Positions 8,341 to 15,805 of a stretch of 54,895 bases of DNA are shown piece after piece. A program made the position numbers and the translations under genes. A model generated the notes under the pieces. That model did no database searches. It was not told the origin of the DNA and saw only the letters and a list, made by a program, of their open reading frames with translations. Every line of letters begins with the position of its first letter. Position 1 is the first letter of the stretch. The DNA is from DASRWI01 sp035654655 (GTDB lineage: Bacteria > Bacteroidota > Ignavibacteria > Ignavibacteriales > Ignavibacteriaceae), in assembly GCA_035654655.1 (NCBI GenBank), contig DASRWI010000007.1, forward strand, positions 1-54,895, read 5' to 3'.

Positions 8341-9585
8341 ATGGATTATAATAAAGCAATAGAAAAACTTTTTTCTCTTCATACCTTCGGTATTAAATTA
8401 GGTTTAGATAATATTAAGAACTTTCTTAATATTATCAACAATCCTCAGGATAAGCTTAAAATATTTCACATTGCAGGTTCTAACGGAAAGGGGAGTACTT
8501 CATCTTTCATAGCCAGTATACTTATGGAAATGGGGAAGAAAGTTGGACTTTATACTTCACCTCATTTTGTAAGATTTAATGAGAGAATTAAAATCAACAA
8601 TGTTGAAATTCCTAATGAGTATACGGCTGAGTTTTTTACGAAACACGAAGATTATATTTTTGAAAACGAATTAACTTTCTTTGAAGTAACAACTGCTTTA
8701 GCTTTTGAATACTTCAGCAGTCAGAAAGTTGACTACGCAGTAATTGAAACAGGGTTAGGCGGCAGGCTTGATGCAACAAATGTTACAACTCCATTAGCTT
8801 CAGTGATAACTTCTATAAGTCTTGAGCATACAAATGTGCTTGGTGAAACTTTAGCGGAAATAGCTTTTGAAAAAGGTGAAATAATTAAACCAAACTCAAA
8901 GGCATTTATAAGCTTGTTACCAGAAGAAGCTGAGAGAGTTATTATAGATAAATGTAAAACAGTAAATGTACCTTTGTTCAAACTGAAGGATTACATTGTT
9001 GAAGATAAGCAATTGGTTGGATTAAAGAAGGAAAATCTAATTTTTTCAATTGAAACTTTAGGTTTGAAAGGGGAGTATCAAAAGCTGAACGCCTCCTTAG
9101 CTATTCTTGTTCTTAAAGAAATCCTCAATGTGAACAATTTTGATATAATCAAAAAAGGTTTAAAAGATGTAGTTAAGAATACAGGAATTCAGGGACGATA
9201 TGAATATTTTTATAGAGAACCCGATATCATATTCGATTCAGCCCATAATTTAGAAGGTGTTGAAAATTTTCTAAATGAATTTACCAAAGAAACAAAGTAC
9301 AGGAAAAAGTATTTACTTTTTACAGCAATGAAGGATAAATCCATTAAGCCAATGCTGCAAAAACTGAATGAAACCTTTGACGAAATCCATATAACTGAAA
9401 TCGATTATGAAAGGGCAGCAAAGCTTGAATATATCGAGGATATAGCAAAGGAACTGAGAATTAAAGTATATCCAGAAAGTGATTATATCGATTTTATTAA
9501 GAATTTTAAGCAGAAACAGCCTAATGAGTGCCTGGTAGTACTTGGAAGTATGTATATGTTGGGATATATTAAATCAAAAATTTAG
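8341..9585 (+). CDS. folC: Folylpolyglutamate synthase / dihydrofolate synthase
   Basis: 414 aa Mur-ligase family enzyme that adds glutamate to (dihydro)folates using ATP. Motifs: P-loop AGSNGKGSTSSFIASIL (about residues 45-60), VIETGLGGRLDATN, SLEHTNVLGETLAEIAFEKG, and the late FDSAHN motif. Length fits bacterial FolC (about 420 aa). Whether it also performs the dihydrofolate synthase step cannot be settled from sequence. It follows pyrD by 2 nt. Confidence 0.93.
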   Translation: MDYNKAIEKLFSLHTFGIKLGLDNIKNFLNIINNPQDKLKIFHIAGSNGKGSTSSFIASILMEMGKKVGLYTSPHFVRFNERIKINNVEIPNEYTAEFFTKHEDYIFENELTFFEVTTALAFEYFSSQKVDYAVIETGLGGRLDATNVTTPLASVITSISLEHTNVLGETLAEIAFEKGEIIKPNSKAFISLLPEEAERVIIDKCKTVNVPLFKLKDYIVEDKQLVGLKKENLIFSIETLGLKGEYQKLNASLAILVLKEILNVNNFDIIKKGLKDVVKNTGIQGRYEYFYREPDIIFDSAHNLEGVENFLNEFTKETKYRKKYLLFTAMKDKSIKPMLQKLNETFDEIHITEIDYERAAKLEYIEDIAKELRIKVYPESDYIDFIKNFKQKQPNECLVVLGSMYMLGYIKSKI

Positions 9586-9596
9586 ATTTTTTTTGC

Positions 9597-9627
9597 TTGA
9601 CATTTTTTTATAATAAATGTAAGTTTC
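9597..9627 (+). promoter_or_regulatory. Candidate promoter of rho and its AT-rich leader
   Basis: TTGACA at 9597-9602, then TAAGTTTC at 9620-9627, 20 nt after TTG: seven of the eight bases of a Bacteroidota-type TAnnTTTG box with a TTG -33 box. If used, rho would carry a leader of about 130 nt. That leader (to 9766) contains a direct repeat ATTAACAAAAAA (about 9723-9750) and no obvious hairpin or leader peptide. Confidence 0.4.
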
Positions 9628-9766
9628 AATTATACCTCTTGTTCCTTTCGTATAAAAAGACAATTGGAAAGTAAAATTAAAATGTGCCTCGTAAACATTT
9701 CGAGCAATAAACCTTAATTATGTATTAACAAAAAACATTAACAAAAAATTTTAGGGACCGATAAAA

Positions 9767-11020
9767 ATGCCAATGGATATTTCCGAATTAAAATCAAAAA
9801 AAATTGTTGAATTAAATGCCTTAGCCAAAGAGTTAGAAATTAGCGGCTATAGTGATTTAAGAAAACAGGAATTGATTTTCAAAATACTTGAAGCCCAAAG
9901 CTCAAAAGACGGCTTGACCTTCTCAAAAGGTGTTTTAGAAGTATTACCGGATGGTTATGGTTTTCTACGTTCTTCTGACTACAACTACCTTCCTTCACCC
10001 GATGATATTTACGTTTCACCTTCTCAGATTAAAAAGTTCAGCCTTCGTACAGGAGATTTTGTAAGTGGTCAGGTTAGACCTCCAAAAGAAGGAGAGAGGT
10101 TCTTTGCCTTACTCAGAGTTGAAGCTGTTAACGGACTTCAACCTGAAGAAATAAGAGAAAGAACTTTATTTGATAACCTTATCCCTGTATATCCAAAAAA
10201 TAAATTTATCTTAGAATCAGCTCCCGGTGAATATTCAATGAGAATAATGGACCTTCTTTCTCCAATTGGTAAAGGTCAAAGAGGTTTGATAGTATCACCA
10301 CCAAAAAGCGGTAAAACAGTACTGCTGCAAAAATTAGCAAACTCAATAACAAGAAATCACCCTGAAGTAAAACTTATCATATTGCTTATCGACGAACGTC
10401 CTGAAGAAGTAACAGATATGGAACGTTCTGTTAAGGCAGAAGTAATAAGTTCAACATTTGATGAGCCTGCTGAAAGACACGTTCAGGTTGCTGATATGGT
10501 TATTGAAAAAGCAAAAAGATTAGTTGAAGCAAAAGAGAACGTTGTAATCTTATTAGATAGTATTACAAGATTAGCCAGAGCTCATAACGTTGTAGTACCT
10601 CATTCAGGTAGAATTTTATCTGGTGGTGTTGACTCTAATGCTCTTCATAAACCAAAAAGATTCTTTGGTGCTGCCCGTAATACAGAAGATGGCGGAAGCT
10701 TAACAATTATTGCTACAGCTTTAATTGATACAGGTTCAAGAATGGATGACGTTATTTTTGAAGAGTTCAAAGGTACAGGTAATATGGAAATCGTTCTTGA
10801 CCGTGATTTATCAGATAGAAGAATTTTCCCTGCTATTGATGTTAATAAATCAGGAACCAGAAGAGAAGAACTATTGATGAAGGAAGAAGACTTAGCTAAA
10901 GTTTGGATACTTAGAAAAATCTTAAGTGATTTCAATCCTATTGAAGCTATGGAATTCTTGCTTGATAAGATGAGAGGAACCAAAAACAATAAGGATTTCC
11001 TCACCAACATGAATAGTTAA
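9767..11020 (+). CDS. rho: Transcription termination factor Rho
   Basis: 417 aa hexameric RNA helicase/ATPase. N-terminal Rho_N helices (MDISELKSKKIVELNALAKE), a cold-shock-like RNA-binding domain (GVLEVLPDGYGFLRS), then the RecA-like ATPase with Walker A SPPKSGKTVLLQ near residue 178, LIDERPEEVTDME, and LDSITRLARAHN, ending in the R-loop GSLTIIATALIDTGSRMDDV. Length equals E. coli Rho (419 aa); no long N-terminal insertion as seen in some Bacteroidota. The second codon-3 Met (MPMDIS) is an alternative start. A clear intrinsic terminator follows. Confidence 0.97.
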   Translation: MPMDISELKSKKIVELNALAKELEISGYSDLRKQELIFKILEAQSSKDGLTFSKGVLEVLPDGYGFLRSSDYNYLPSPDDIYVSPSQIKKFSLRTGDFVSGQVRPPKEGERFFALLRVEAVNGLQPEEIRERTLFDNLIPVYPKNKFILESAPGEYSMRIMDLLSPIGKGQRGLIVSPPKSGKTVLLQKLANSITRNHPEVKLIILLIDERPEEVTDMERSVKAEVISSTFDEPAERHVQVADMVIEKAKRLVEAKENVVILLDSITRLARAHNVVVPHSGRILSGGVDSNALHKPKRFFGAARNTEDGGSLTIIATALIDTGSRMDDVIFEEFKGTGNMEIVLDRDLSDRRIFPAIDVNKSGTRREELLMKEEDLAKVWILRKILSDFNPIEAMEFLLDKMRGTKNNKDFLTNMNS

Positions 11021-11039
11021 TTTAATTATATTTATTATG

Positions 11040-11065
11040 AAGCTGCTTTATGCAGCTTTTTTTTT
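11040..11065 (+). terminator. Rho-independent terminator after rho
   Basis: AAGCTGC / GCAGCTT stem (11040-11046 with 11052-11058), loop TTTAT, then T-run to 11065. It lies 20 nt after the rho stop. Confidence 0.9.
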
Positions 11066-11091
11066 GATGTATGCATAATGTTTTGTGTATG

Positions 11092-11113
11092 GCCCACGAT
11101 TAAAATCGTGGGC
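11092..11113. repeat. REP-like dyad, CCCACGA type
   Basis: GCCCACGAT, TAAA, ATCGTGGGC: a perfect 9-bp inverted repeat with a 4-nt loop. Related dyads occur at 11178-11197, 15666-15689, 35734-35749 and 42665-42684. It lies in the 329-nt gap 11021-11349, which holds the rho terminator, this dyad, the composite repeat at 11129-11199, a decayed piece with ACGAGA...GAAGCAATCTCG (about 11225-11260), and otherwise nothing recognisable. Confidence 0.75.
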
Positions 11114-11128
11114 TAAAGAAAAATGAAG

Positions 11129-11199
11129 TCATTGCGAGCGAAGCAGCTTGTCCCTATGGGATCGCAATCTCATTCACTCACGACTAAAGTCATGGGTTA
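11129..11199 (+). repeat. Composite repeat: TCATTGCGA unit joined to a CACGACTAAAGTC dyad
   Basis: TCATTGCGAGCGAAGCAGC, TTGTCCCTATGGGATCGC, AATCTCATT then an imperfect dyad CTCACGACTAAAGTCATGGG. The same ordered composite, in reverse orientation and with about one base in six or seven changed, is at 15662-15735. The shared internal AGCTTGTCCCTATGGG marks this as one subfamily; a shorter relative is at 18510-18558. Confidence 0.75.
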
Positions 11200-11349
11200 A
11201 AATGAAAAGACAAGACCTTACATTACGAGATACAGTTTTCCTTATAGTGAAGCAATCTCGTTTATGAAAATAAGATTTAATGCTTTATGTTTCGATGTTC
11301 GATATGCACTATATTTAGATACTAATGTTTAAAAATTAAGTGGTAATTT

Positions 11350-12615
11350 ATGGATAGTTTTAAAAAATATACGTTCATTGTTTTATTCCTATTGTTAAGT
11401 TCCCAGAATGTTTTTTCCCAATCTCCATTTCTTCCATTTTTTTATAATATTTATTCCATTCCTAATGATTCTACTTATGAAGTATTTTACACTTTCAGAA
11501 TTGCTAATGATAAGTTAGTATTTGAAAAGAATGATGATATATGGAAAGCAGGGTTCAAGATATCGATTGAAATAACTGATACTCTTGGCAACTTTGTATA
11601 TCGTACTTCTAAGGATAAGGATGTAAATGAGGATGGTTTTGAAGCAACAAATTACAATGATAAATACACGCAGGGTGTTCTTAATTTTAATCTGAAGCCG
11701 GGGAGTTATAGATTGTCATCATTATTCTATGATAATAATTCCGGCAGTGAATTTAAATTAAGGCCTGTTACTATTAAGTTGGATGTGAAAGATGAGAAGC
11801 AAAGCTTAACTCCAATTATTGTAAATGCGTATATGAGAGGACAGGATGATGACTTTATTGTTACAAACTTTGAAGGGAATATTCCCTTTGATGAGCTTGA
11901 ATATAATATTCTTATACCTGTTAAGGATACTAACGTTAAGCAAATAAATGTAATTGTTGTTAACAATAAGGATACTGTGTATAATAGTTATGTTAAGGAA
12001 TACATTCAGAGTTCTTTAACTATAAAGGAAGAAGACAATACAATCCTGCTCGATAATTCAGCAGAGGATAAAATATATAATGTATTTATTCTTAGAAACC
12101 TCAGCAGGCATCTTACTGAAGGTCCCTTAAATATTTATGTTTCCAACGATGATTTATTGGATGAGAAACCTTTTTTCAAATTAGTAAAGTGGTATAACAA
12201 ACCGATATCTTTATCCGATTCAGAGTTTGCTATTGAATCACTTCAGTTTATTGAAAAGCAAGACACAATTGAGAAGATGCTTGACCAACCGGCTGAAGAA
12301 TATTTTTCAGAATTATTTAAGTATTGGGAAAGGGTTGACCCTACTCCTAATACTAAGTTTAATCCTTTGATGAAAGAGTATTACAGCAGGGTTGATTACG
12401 CTGCAAGATCTTTTTCCTCTGTTTCAGGAAAGAATGGACTTCATACTGACCGTGGAAAAGTTTATATTCAGTATGGTAAACCAAAAGATATTAATAGAAC
12501 CTCCGACAATCTTGGAAAAGTTGTTGAGATTTGGACTTATGAACGTCCTAACCTAACATTTTATTTTATCGATGAAAAAGGTACAGGCGAGTTCACTTTA
12601 AAGAACAGAGGATGA
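11350..12615 (+). CDS. GWxTD domain-containing exported protein
   Basis: 421 aa. Signal peptide (FIVLFLLLSSQNVFSQ), a long beta-rich N-terminal region, then a C-terminal GWxTD-type domain from about residue 310: EYFSELFKYWERVDPTPNT, YYSRVDYAARSF, then GLHTDRGKVYIQYGKP where the eponymous GWxTD reads GLHTD (Trp replaced by Leu). The family has no firm function; members are common in Bacteroidota, Chlorobiota and Acidobacteriota and are secreted or envelope proteins. pdxA overlaps its last codons by 4 nt. A TATATTTA box at 11310 could be part of its promoter. Confidence 0.85.
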   Translation: MDSFKKYTFIVLFLLLSSQNVFSQSPFLPFFYNIYSIPNDSTYEVFYTFRIANDKLVFEKNDDIWKAGFKISIEITDTLGNFVYRTSKDKDVNEDGFEATNYNDKYTQGVLNFNLKPGSYRLSSLFYDNNSGSEFKLRPVTIKLDVKDEKQSLTPIIVNAYMRGQDDDFIVTNFEGNIPFDELEYNILIPVKDTNVKQINVIVVNNKDTVYNSYVKEYIQSSLTIKEEDNTILLDNSAEDKIYNVFILRNLSRHLTEGPLNIYVSNDDLLDEKPFFKLVKWYNKPISLSDSEFAIESLQFIEKQDTIEKMLDQPAEEYFSELFKYWERVDPTPNTKFNPLMKEYYSRVDYAARSFSSVSGKNGLHTDRGKVYIQYGKPKDINRTSDNLGKVVEIWTYERPNLTFYFIDEKGTGEFTLKNRG

Positions 12616-13601
12616 ACAAATATATTTTTACTTGCGGCGATGTGAATGGAATTGGTCCTGAGATTGTTTTAAAAACATTAAATGAAATAATCTCAGGAGC
12701 CAATCACCAGTTTATATTTTATTGTCCGGCCAACATTTTTGAAGCCTATGCAAAGGAGATAAATCCTTCATTCAATTATTCTATTGTTAAGAACGAAACA
12801 GAAATAGAGGATGAGCAGGTAACTATTATCGATATTGGTAAGACCAAATTTAATTTAGGTAAGGCTACCTCTGCTTCAGGCAAAGCATCATTTAAAGCTA
12901 TACAAAGAAGCTTTAATATGCTGGCATTCAATCAAGCTGATGCTGTTATTACCGCCCCTATTGCAAAGATTGCTTTATCAAAAGCAGGGATAAAATATCC
13001 CGGGCATACTGAAATGTTTGCTAAGTGGAGCAACACTAAAGATTATGCAATGACCTTTCTTTCTGAAGATTTTAATGCTGCATTAGCAACCATTCATATA
13101 CCAATCAAAGATGTTCCTAAAGCAATAACTGAAAAGAGAATAAGAAATCTTTTAAGAATTATTTATAATACCTGCTTATTTGATTTAGGAATTTATAATC
13201 CTAAGATTGCAGTGTTGGGGTTAAATCCTCACGCAGGTGAAGAAGGGATTATCGGTAAGGAAGAAGAAAAGATAATTGCTCCGGTACTTAAGGAAAAAGA
13301 ATTTAGAAGTTTTGTAGAAGGATGTTTTTCACCAGATGCATTTTTTGCAAATCAACTATTTAGAGATTATGATTTTGTAATTGGAATGTACCACGACCAA
13401 TTGCTAATACCTTACAAGATGTTAAACTTTTCTAATGGAGTTAACTACACAGCAGGATTGCCAATAGTTAGAACATCTCCTGACCACGGTACTGCGTTTG
13501 ATATTGCAGGGCAAAACATTGCAGACCACAGCAGTATTAAAGAAGCTTACAACTACGCAGTTAAAATTGTAAACAACAGAAAACTGAATGAAGAAAAATG
13601 A
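12612..13601 (+). CDS. pdxA: 4-hydroxythreonine-4-phosphate dehydrogenase
   Basis: 329 aa NAD-dependent dehydrogenase of the DXP-dependent vitamin B6 pathway. Motifs in order: GDVNGIGPEIVLK, ITAPIAKIAL, YPGHTEMFA (metal-site His), LGLNPHAGEEGIIG, SPDAFF, GMYHDQLLIPYK, RTSPDHGTAFDIAG. Metal-ligand histidines are all present. The start overlaps the GWxTD gene (ATGA) and the end overlaps the methyltransferase by 14 nt. Confidence 0.95.
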   Translation: MNKYIFTCGDVNGIGPEIVLKTLNEIISGANHQFIFYCPANIFEAYAKEINPSFNYSIVKNETEIEDEQVTIIDIGKTKFNLGKATSASGKASFKAIQRSFNMLAFNQADAVITAPIAKIALSKAGIKYPGHTEMFAKWSNTKDYAMTFLSEDFNAALATIHIPIKDVPKAITEKRIRNLLRIIYNTCLFDLGIYNPKIAVLGLNPHAGEEGIIGKEEEKIIAPVLKEKEFRSFVEGCFSPDAFFANQLFRDYDFVIGMYHDQLLIPYKMLNFSNGVNYTAGLPIVRTSPDHGTAFDIAGQNIADHSSIKEAYNYAVKIVNNRKLNEEK

Positions 13602-14334
13602 TTTAACATCCATCTACCATAACCTCGCTGATGTTTATGATCATATAATGAACTTTATAGATTATAAAGCCTGGGCTGATTATATCAACACAATAAAAAG
13701 AACTCACGTAAACAAAACAAGAAATATACTTGAGCTTGCAGCAGGTACCGGTGGTATTACAAAATATTTACTTAAGAGATATCCTGAAATATTGATTACA
13801 GATATTTCTGCAAGTATGCTTAAAAAGGTTAAAGGAAGTTCGAGGAAAGTATGCTGCAAAATGAATGAACTACCATTTAAAAATAAATTTGATTTTGTAT
13901 ACTCCTGCTTTGACAGTGTAAATTACCTTACAACTAAAAAGGAATTAAGAAAATTATTTGCCAATATGAAGCAGGTTCTTTCAGATGAAGGAATATTTAC
14001 GTTTGATGTAAGCCTTGAAAAGAACAGCCTTAATCACTCAGCTCAGCCGGTTAGAAAAGGGGAGTATAACAAAATAAAATTTGAGCAAAAAAGTATTTAT
14101 AATAAAGAGACCTTGATACATAAAAATATTTTCTTATTTTCTGATAGTGAGAATAATAAAATTTATGAAGTGCACAGGCAGAAGATATACCCATTCGAAA
14201 CATACTTTGAGTTGATTGAAAGAGAAGGACTTTACGTAATAGATTGCTATGATGCATTCTCATTTAACCAGGGAATGCCTAATTCAGAACGCTTACAATT
14301 CATTGTCAAAAAAAATAATTATGTTAACTTTTGA
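13588..14334 (+). CDS. Class I SAM-dependent methyltransferase
   Basis: 248 aa. SAM-binding motif I ILELAAGTGGITKYLLKRYP (about residues 47-66), motif II LITDISASML, and an FVYSCFDSVNYL motif IV region, then the C-terminal half of small-molecule methyltransferases. Substrate not recognisable. Overlaps pdxA by 14 nt and ftsE by 14 nt, so it is part of a compressed operon from GWxTD to ftsE. Confidence 0.82.
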   Translation: MKKNDLTSIYHNLADVYDHIMNFIDYKAWADYINTIKRTHVNKTRNILELAAGTGGITKYLLKRYPEILITDISASMLKKVKGSSRKVCCKMNELPFKNKFDFVYSCFDSVNYLTTKKELRKLFANMKQVLSDEGIFTFDVSLEKNSLNHSAQPVRKGEYNKIKFEQKSIYNKETLIHKNIFLFSDSENNKIYEVHRQKIYPFETYFELIEREGLYVIDCYDAFSFNQGMPNSERLQFIVKKNNYVNF

Positions 14335-14977
14335 AAACACTACTTTCGGTTATAATGGACATTCCATTGTGAAAGATGTCAATTTGAACATCACACAAGG
14401 TGAATTTAATTTTCTGATTGGTAAAAGTGGAGCGGGAAAGAGTACACTTCTTAAATTAGTTTATGCTGATATACTGCCAACATCAGGGAATATAAATTTT
14501 CTTCAATATGACTATAACAAACTAAAAAACAAAAACATTCCTTTAATCAGAAGAAAGATTGGAGTGATATTTCAGGATTTCAAATTATTAAAGGATAGAA
14601 ATATATTTGATAATCTCGCATTTGTTATGGAAGTAACGAATACACCAAAGTCCAAAATAAAAAAGAGAGTTGATGAAGTATTAGCAGATGTAGGATTAAC
14701 ACATAAGAAGCGGCATCTTCCTGAGCAATTATCAGGAGGAGAATTACAGCGTGCAGCAATAGCAAGAGCGATAATCAACGAGCCGATGTTAGTATTGGCA
14801 GATGAACCTACAGGAAATTTAGACCCTGAAACTACAGCAGAAATAATGGAAATTATTTTAAGAATATATAAAAGAGGAACAACATTTCTATTTGCCACCC
14901 ACAATTACGATTTAGTAAACAAATACACCTTCCCTGTATATAAGATTGAAAACCAAAAGTTGCTGAAGATGAGATAG
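14321..14977 (+). CDS. ftsE: Cell division ABC ATPase FtsE
   Basis: 218 aa from the ATG at 14321 (MLTFENTTFGYNG), the start that matches the family; an in-frame upstream ATG at 14249 would add 24 unconserved residues and is rejected. Walker A GKSGAGKST, Q-loop IFQDFKLL, signature LSGGELQRAAIARAI, Walker B LVLADEPTGNLD, H-loop ATHNYDL. The FQDFKLLKDRNIFDN segment is typical of FtsE, which with FtsX controls peptidoglycan hydrolases at the septum. No ftsX follows: the next gene is the GIY-YIG nuclease inside repeats. LolD/MacB-type ATPases are the main alternative. Confidence 0.82.
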   Translation: MLTFENTTFGYNGHSIVKDVNLNITQGEFNFLIGKSGAGKSTLLKLVYADILPTSGNINFLQYDYNKLKNKNIPLIRRKIGVIFQDFKLLKDRNIFDNLAFVMEVTNTPKSKIKKRVDEVLADVGLTHKKRHLPEQLSGGELQRAAIARAIINEPMLVLADEPTGNLDPETTAEIMEIILRIYKRGTTFLFATHNYDLVNKYTFPVYKIENQKLLKMR

Positions 14978-14996
14978 TATGGTTTAGAAGCATTGG

Positions 14997-15048
14997 TCAT
15001 TGCGAGGAACGAAGCAATCTCAACCCAAATGCCGTAACGAATAAATAA
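14997..15048 (+). repeat. Repeat unit, short-arm form (left outer)
   Basis: TCATTGCGAGGAACGAAGC then AATCTCAACCC and AAATGCCGTAACGAATAAATAA. Its last 38 bases (15011-15048) are identical to 15099-15136. Confidence 0.85.
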
Positions 15049-15068
15049 CAACTAATCTAAATTAAAGT

Positions 15069-15136
15069 GTCATTGCGATGAGCGAGTCAACGAGCGAAGA
15101 AGCAATCTCAACCCAAATGCCGTAACGAATAAATAA
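15069..15136 (+). repeat. Repeat unit, long-arm form (left inner)
   Basis: GTCATTGCGATGAGCGAGTC, AA, CGAGCGAAGAAGC, then the same AATCTCAACCC ... CGAATAAATAA tail as the neighbouring unit. The dinucleotide after GAGTC varies between copies of the long form (AA here; AT, AG and CT in others). Confidence 0.85.
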
Positions 15137-15179
15137 AAAGAATATTGAATTCTTAAAAACGTTTTCATATTTTATAAAT

Positions 15180-15473
15180 ATGAGTAAATATTACTACATC
15201 TATATTCTTACTAATAGATACAACCAGGTACTTTATACAGGTGTAACATATGACCTATCAAAAAGAGTGAATGAACACAGACAAGGTGCTTATGATAGTT
15301 TTACTAAGAGATATAATATAAACAAGTTAGTCTATTACGAATATACCAATAATATTAATTTTGCCATCGCAAGAGAGAAACAGATTAAGGGTGGTTCAAG
15401 AAAATCAAAGTTGGATTTAATAAAATCAATTAATCCTGAGTTCAAAGATTTGAGCTTGGAGTTTAATGTGTAA
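15180..15473 (+). CDS. GIY-YIG nuclease family protein
   Basis: 97 aa single-domain nuclease. YIYILTN and LYTGVT form the GIY-YIG strands, DLSKRVNEHR carries the catalytic Arg, and REKQIKGGSRKSKLDLI carries the catalytic Glu in the form typical of the UPF0213/URI-like branch; it ends in INPEFKDL. Members of this branch are numerous, often patchily distributed, and of unclear role. Here it sits between inverted copies of an interspersed repeat, with no co-directional neighbour close, so it may act on those repeats. No ribosome binding site is evident upstream (ATTTTATAAAT before ATG). Confidence 0.9.
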   Translation: MSKYYYIYILTNRYNQVLYTGVTYDLSKRVNEHRQGAYDSFTKRYNINKLVYYEYTNNINFAIAREKQIKGGSRKSKLDLIKSINPEFKDLSLEFNV

Positions 15474-15483
15474 TGATAGTTGA

Positions 15484-15557
15484 TTATTTAATTTATTCGT
15501 TATGGCAATTGGGTTGAGATTGATTCGTCATCCGAATCCGGATTCCTCGCAATGACA
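15484..15557 (-). repeat. Repeat unit, palindrome-containing form (right inner)
   Basis: On the minus strand: TGTCATTGCGAGGAATCC ... AATCTCAACCCAATTGCC ... ATAACGAATAAATTAAATAA. The middle holds a perfect 12-bp palindrome GAATCCGGATTC (15534-15545), replacing the GAGCGAG segment of the long form. Confidence 0.8.
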
Positions 15558-15576
15558 CTTTTAGTTGTTATTGGGT

Positions 15577-15649
15577 TATTAGAAATTCGTTAAGGCATTT
15601 TGGTTGAGATTGCTTCTTCGCTCGATGACTTGCTCATCGCAATGACACC
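15577..15649 (-). repeat. Repeat unit, long-arm form (right outer)
   Basis: On the minus strand: GTGTCATTGCGATGAGCAAG, TC, AT, CGAGCGAAGAAGC, AATCTCAACCAAAATGCC, TTAACGAA. Same long form as 15069-15136 with AT at the variable dinucleotide. Confidence 0.8.
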
Positions 15650-15661
15650 ACTCTTTTTTTT

Positions 15662-15735
15662 ATTTTAGCCCATGACTTTAGTCGTGGGTAAATGAGATTG
15701 CTTTCCCATAGGGACAAGCTGTACCTCGCAATGAC
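15662..15735 (-). repeat. Composite repeat, inverted relative of 11129-11199
   Basis: CCCATGACTTTAGTCGTGGG dyad, then GAGATTGCTTTCCCATAGGG, ACAAGCTGTACCTCGCAATG. Read on the minus strand it matches 11129-11199 in order and spacing. Together with the element at 14997-15649 it fills the 332-nt gap 15474-15805, whose remainder is the adk terminator. Confidence 0.75.
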
Positions 15736-15753
15736 TGTTCGGCTTATGTATGT

Positions 15754-15782
15754 ACAAAAAAATAGCAGCCGAAGCTGCTATT
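15754..15782 (-). terminator. Rho-independent terminator of the adk operon (UUCG loop)
   Basis: On the minus strand: AATAGCAGC, TTCG, GCTGCTATT followed by seven T (15754-15760 on the plus strand are A). The 9-bp stem closed by a C(UUCG)G tetraloop is an unusually stable hairpin. It lies 23 nt past the adk stop. Confidence 0.92.
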
Positions 15783-15805
15783 AAATGTCAATTTACACCC
15801 TTTTT

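Larger units (their letters stand above)
14997..15649. mobile_element. Candidate mobile element: GIY-YIG gene between inverted repeat units
   Basis: About 650 bp. Two repeat units in plus orientation (14997-15048 and 15069-15136) precede the nuclease gene 15180-15473, and two units in minus orientation (15484-15557 and 15577-15649) follow. Outer ends start TCATTGCGAGGAACG and finish CATCGCAATGACACC. The inner 27 bases of each right-hand unit differ from the left-hand ones at only two positions. The outermost pair (short arm left, long arm right) has the same polarity as the gene-less paired elements at 35588-35714 and 39524-39643. That it moves, and that the nuclease moves it, is inference. 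Confidence 0.55.

Noticed and set aside
14249..14320. Upstream in-frame ATG for ftsE, adding 24 residues
   Set aside because: The added residues are translated from the end of the methyltransferase gene in another frame and have no likeness to FtsE; the family begins at the ATG at 14321.
14997..15735. CRISPR array
   Set aside because: Repeat copies are few, in both orientations, unevenly spaced and without unique equal-length spacers; no cas genes.
11129..15735. Composite transposon bounded by the two composite repeats
   Set aside because: The enclosed genes (GWxTD, pdxA, methyltransferase, ftsE) are overlapping housekeeping-type genes with the same base usage as neighbours; no sign of joint transfer, so only an inversion risk is reported.
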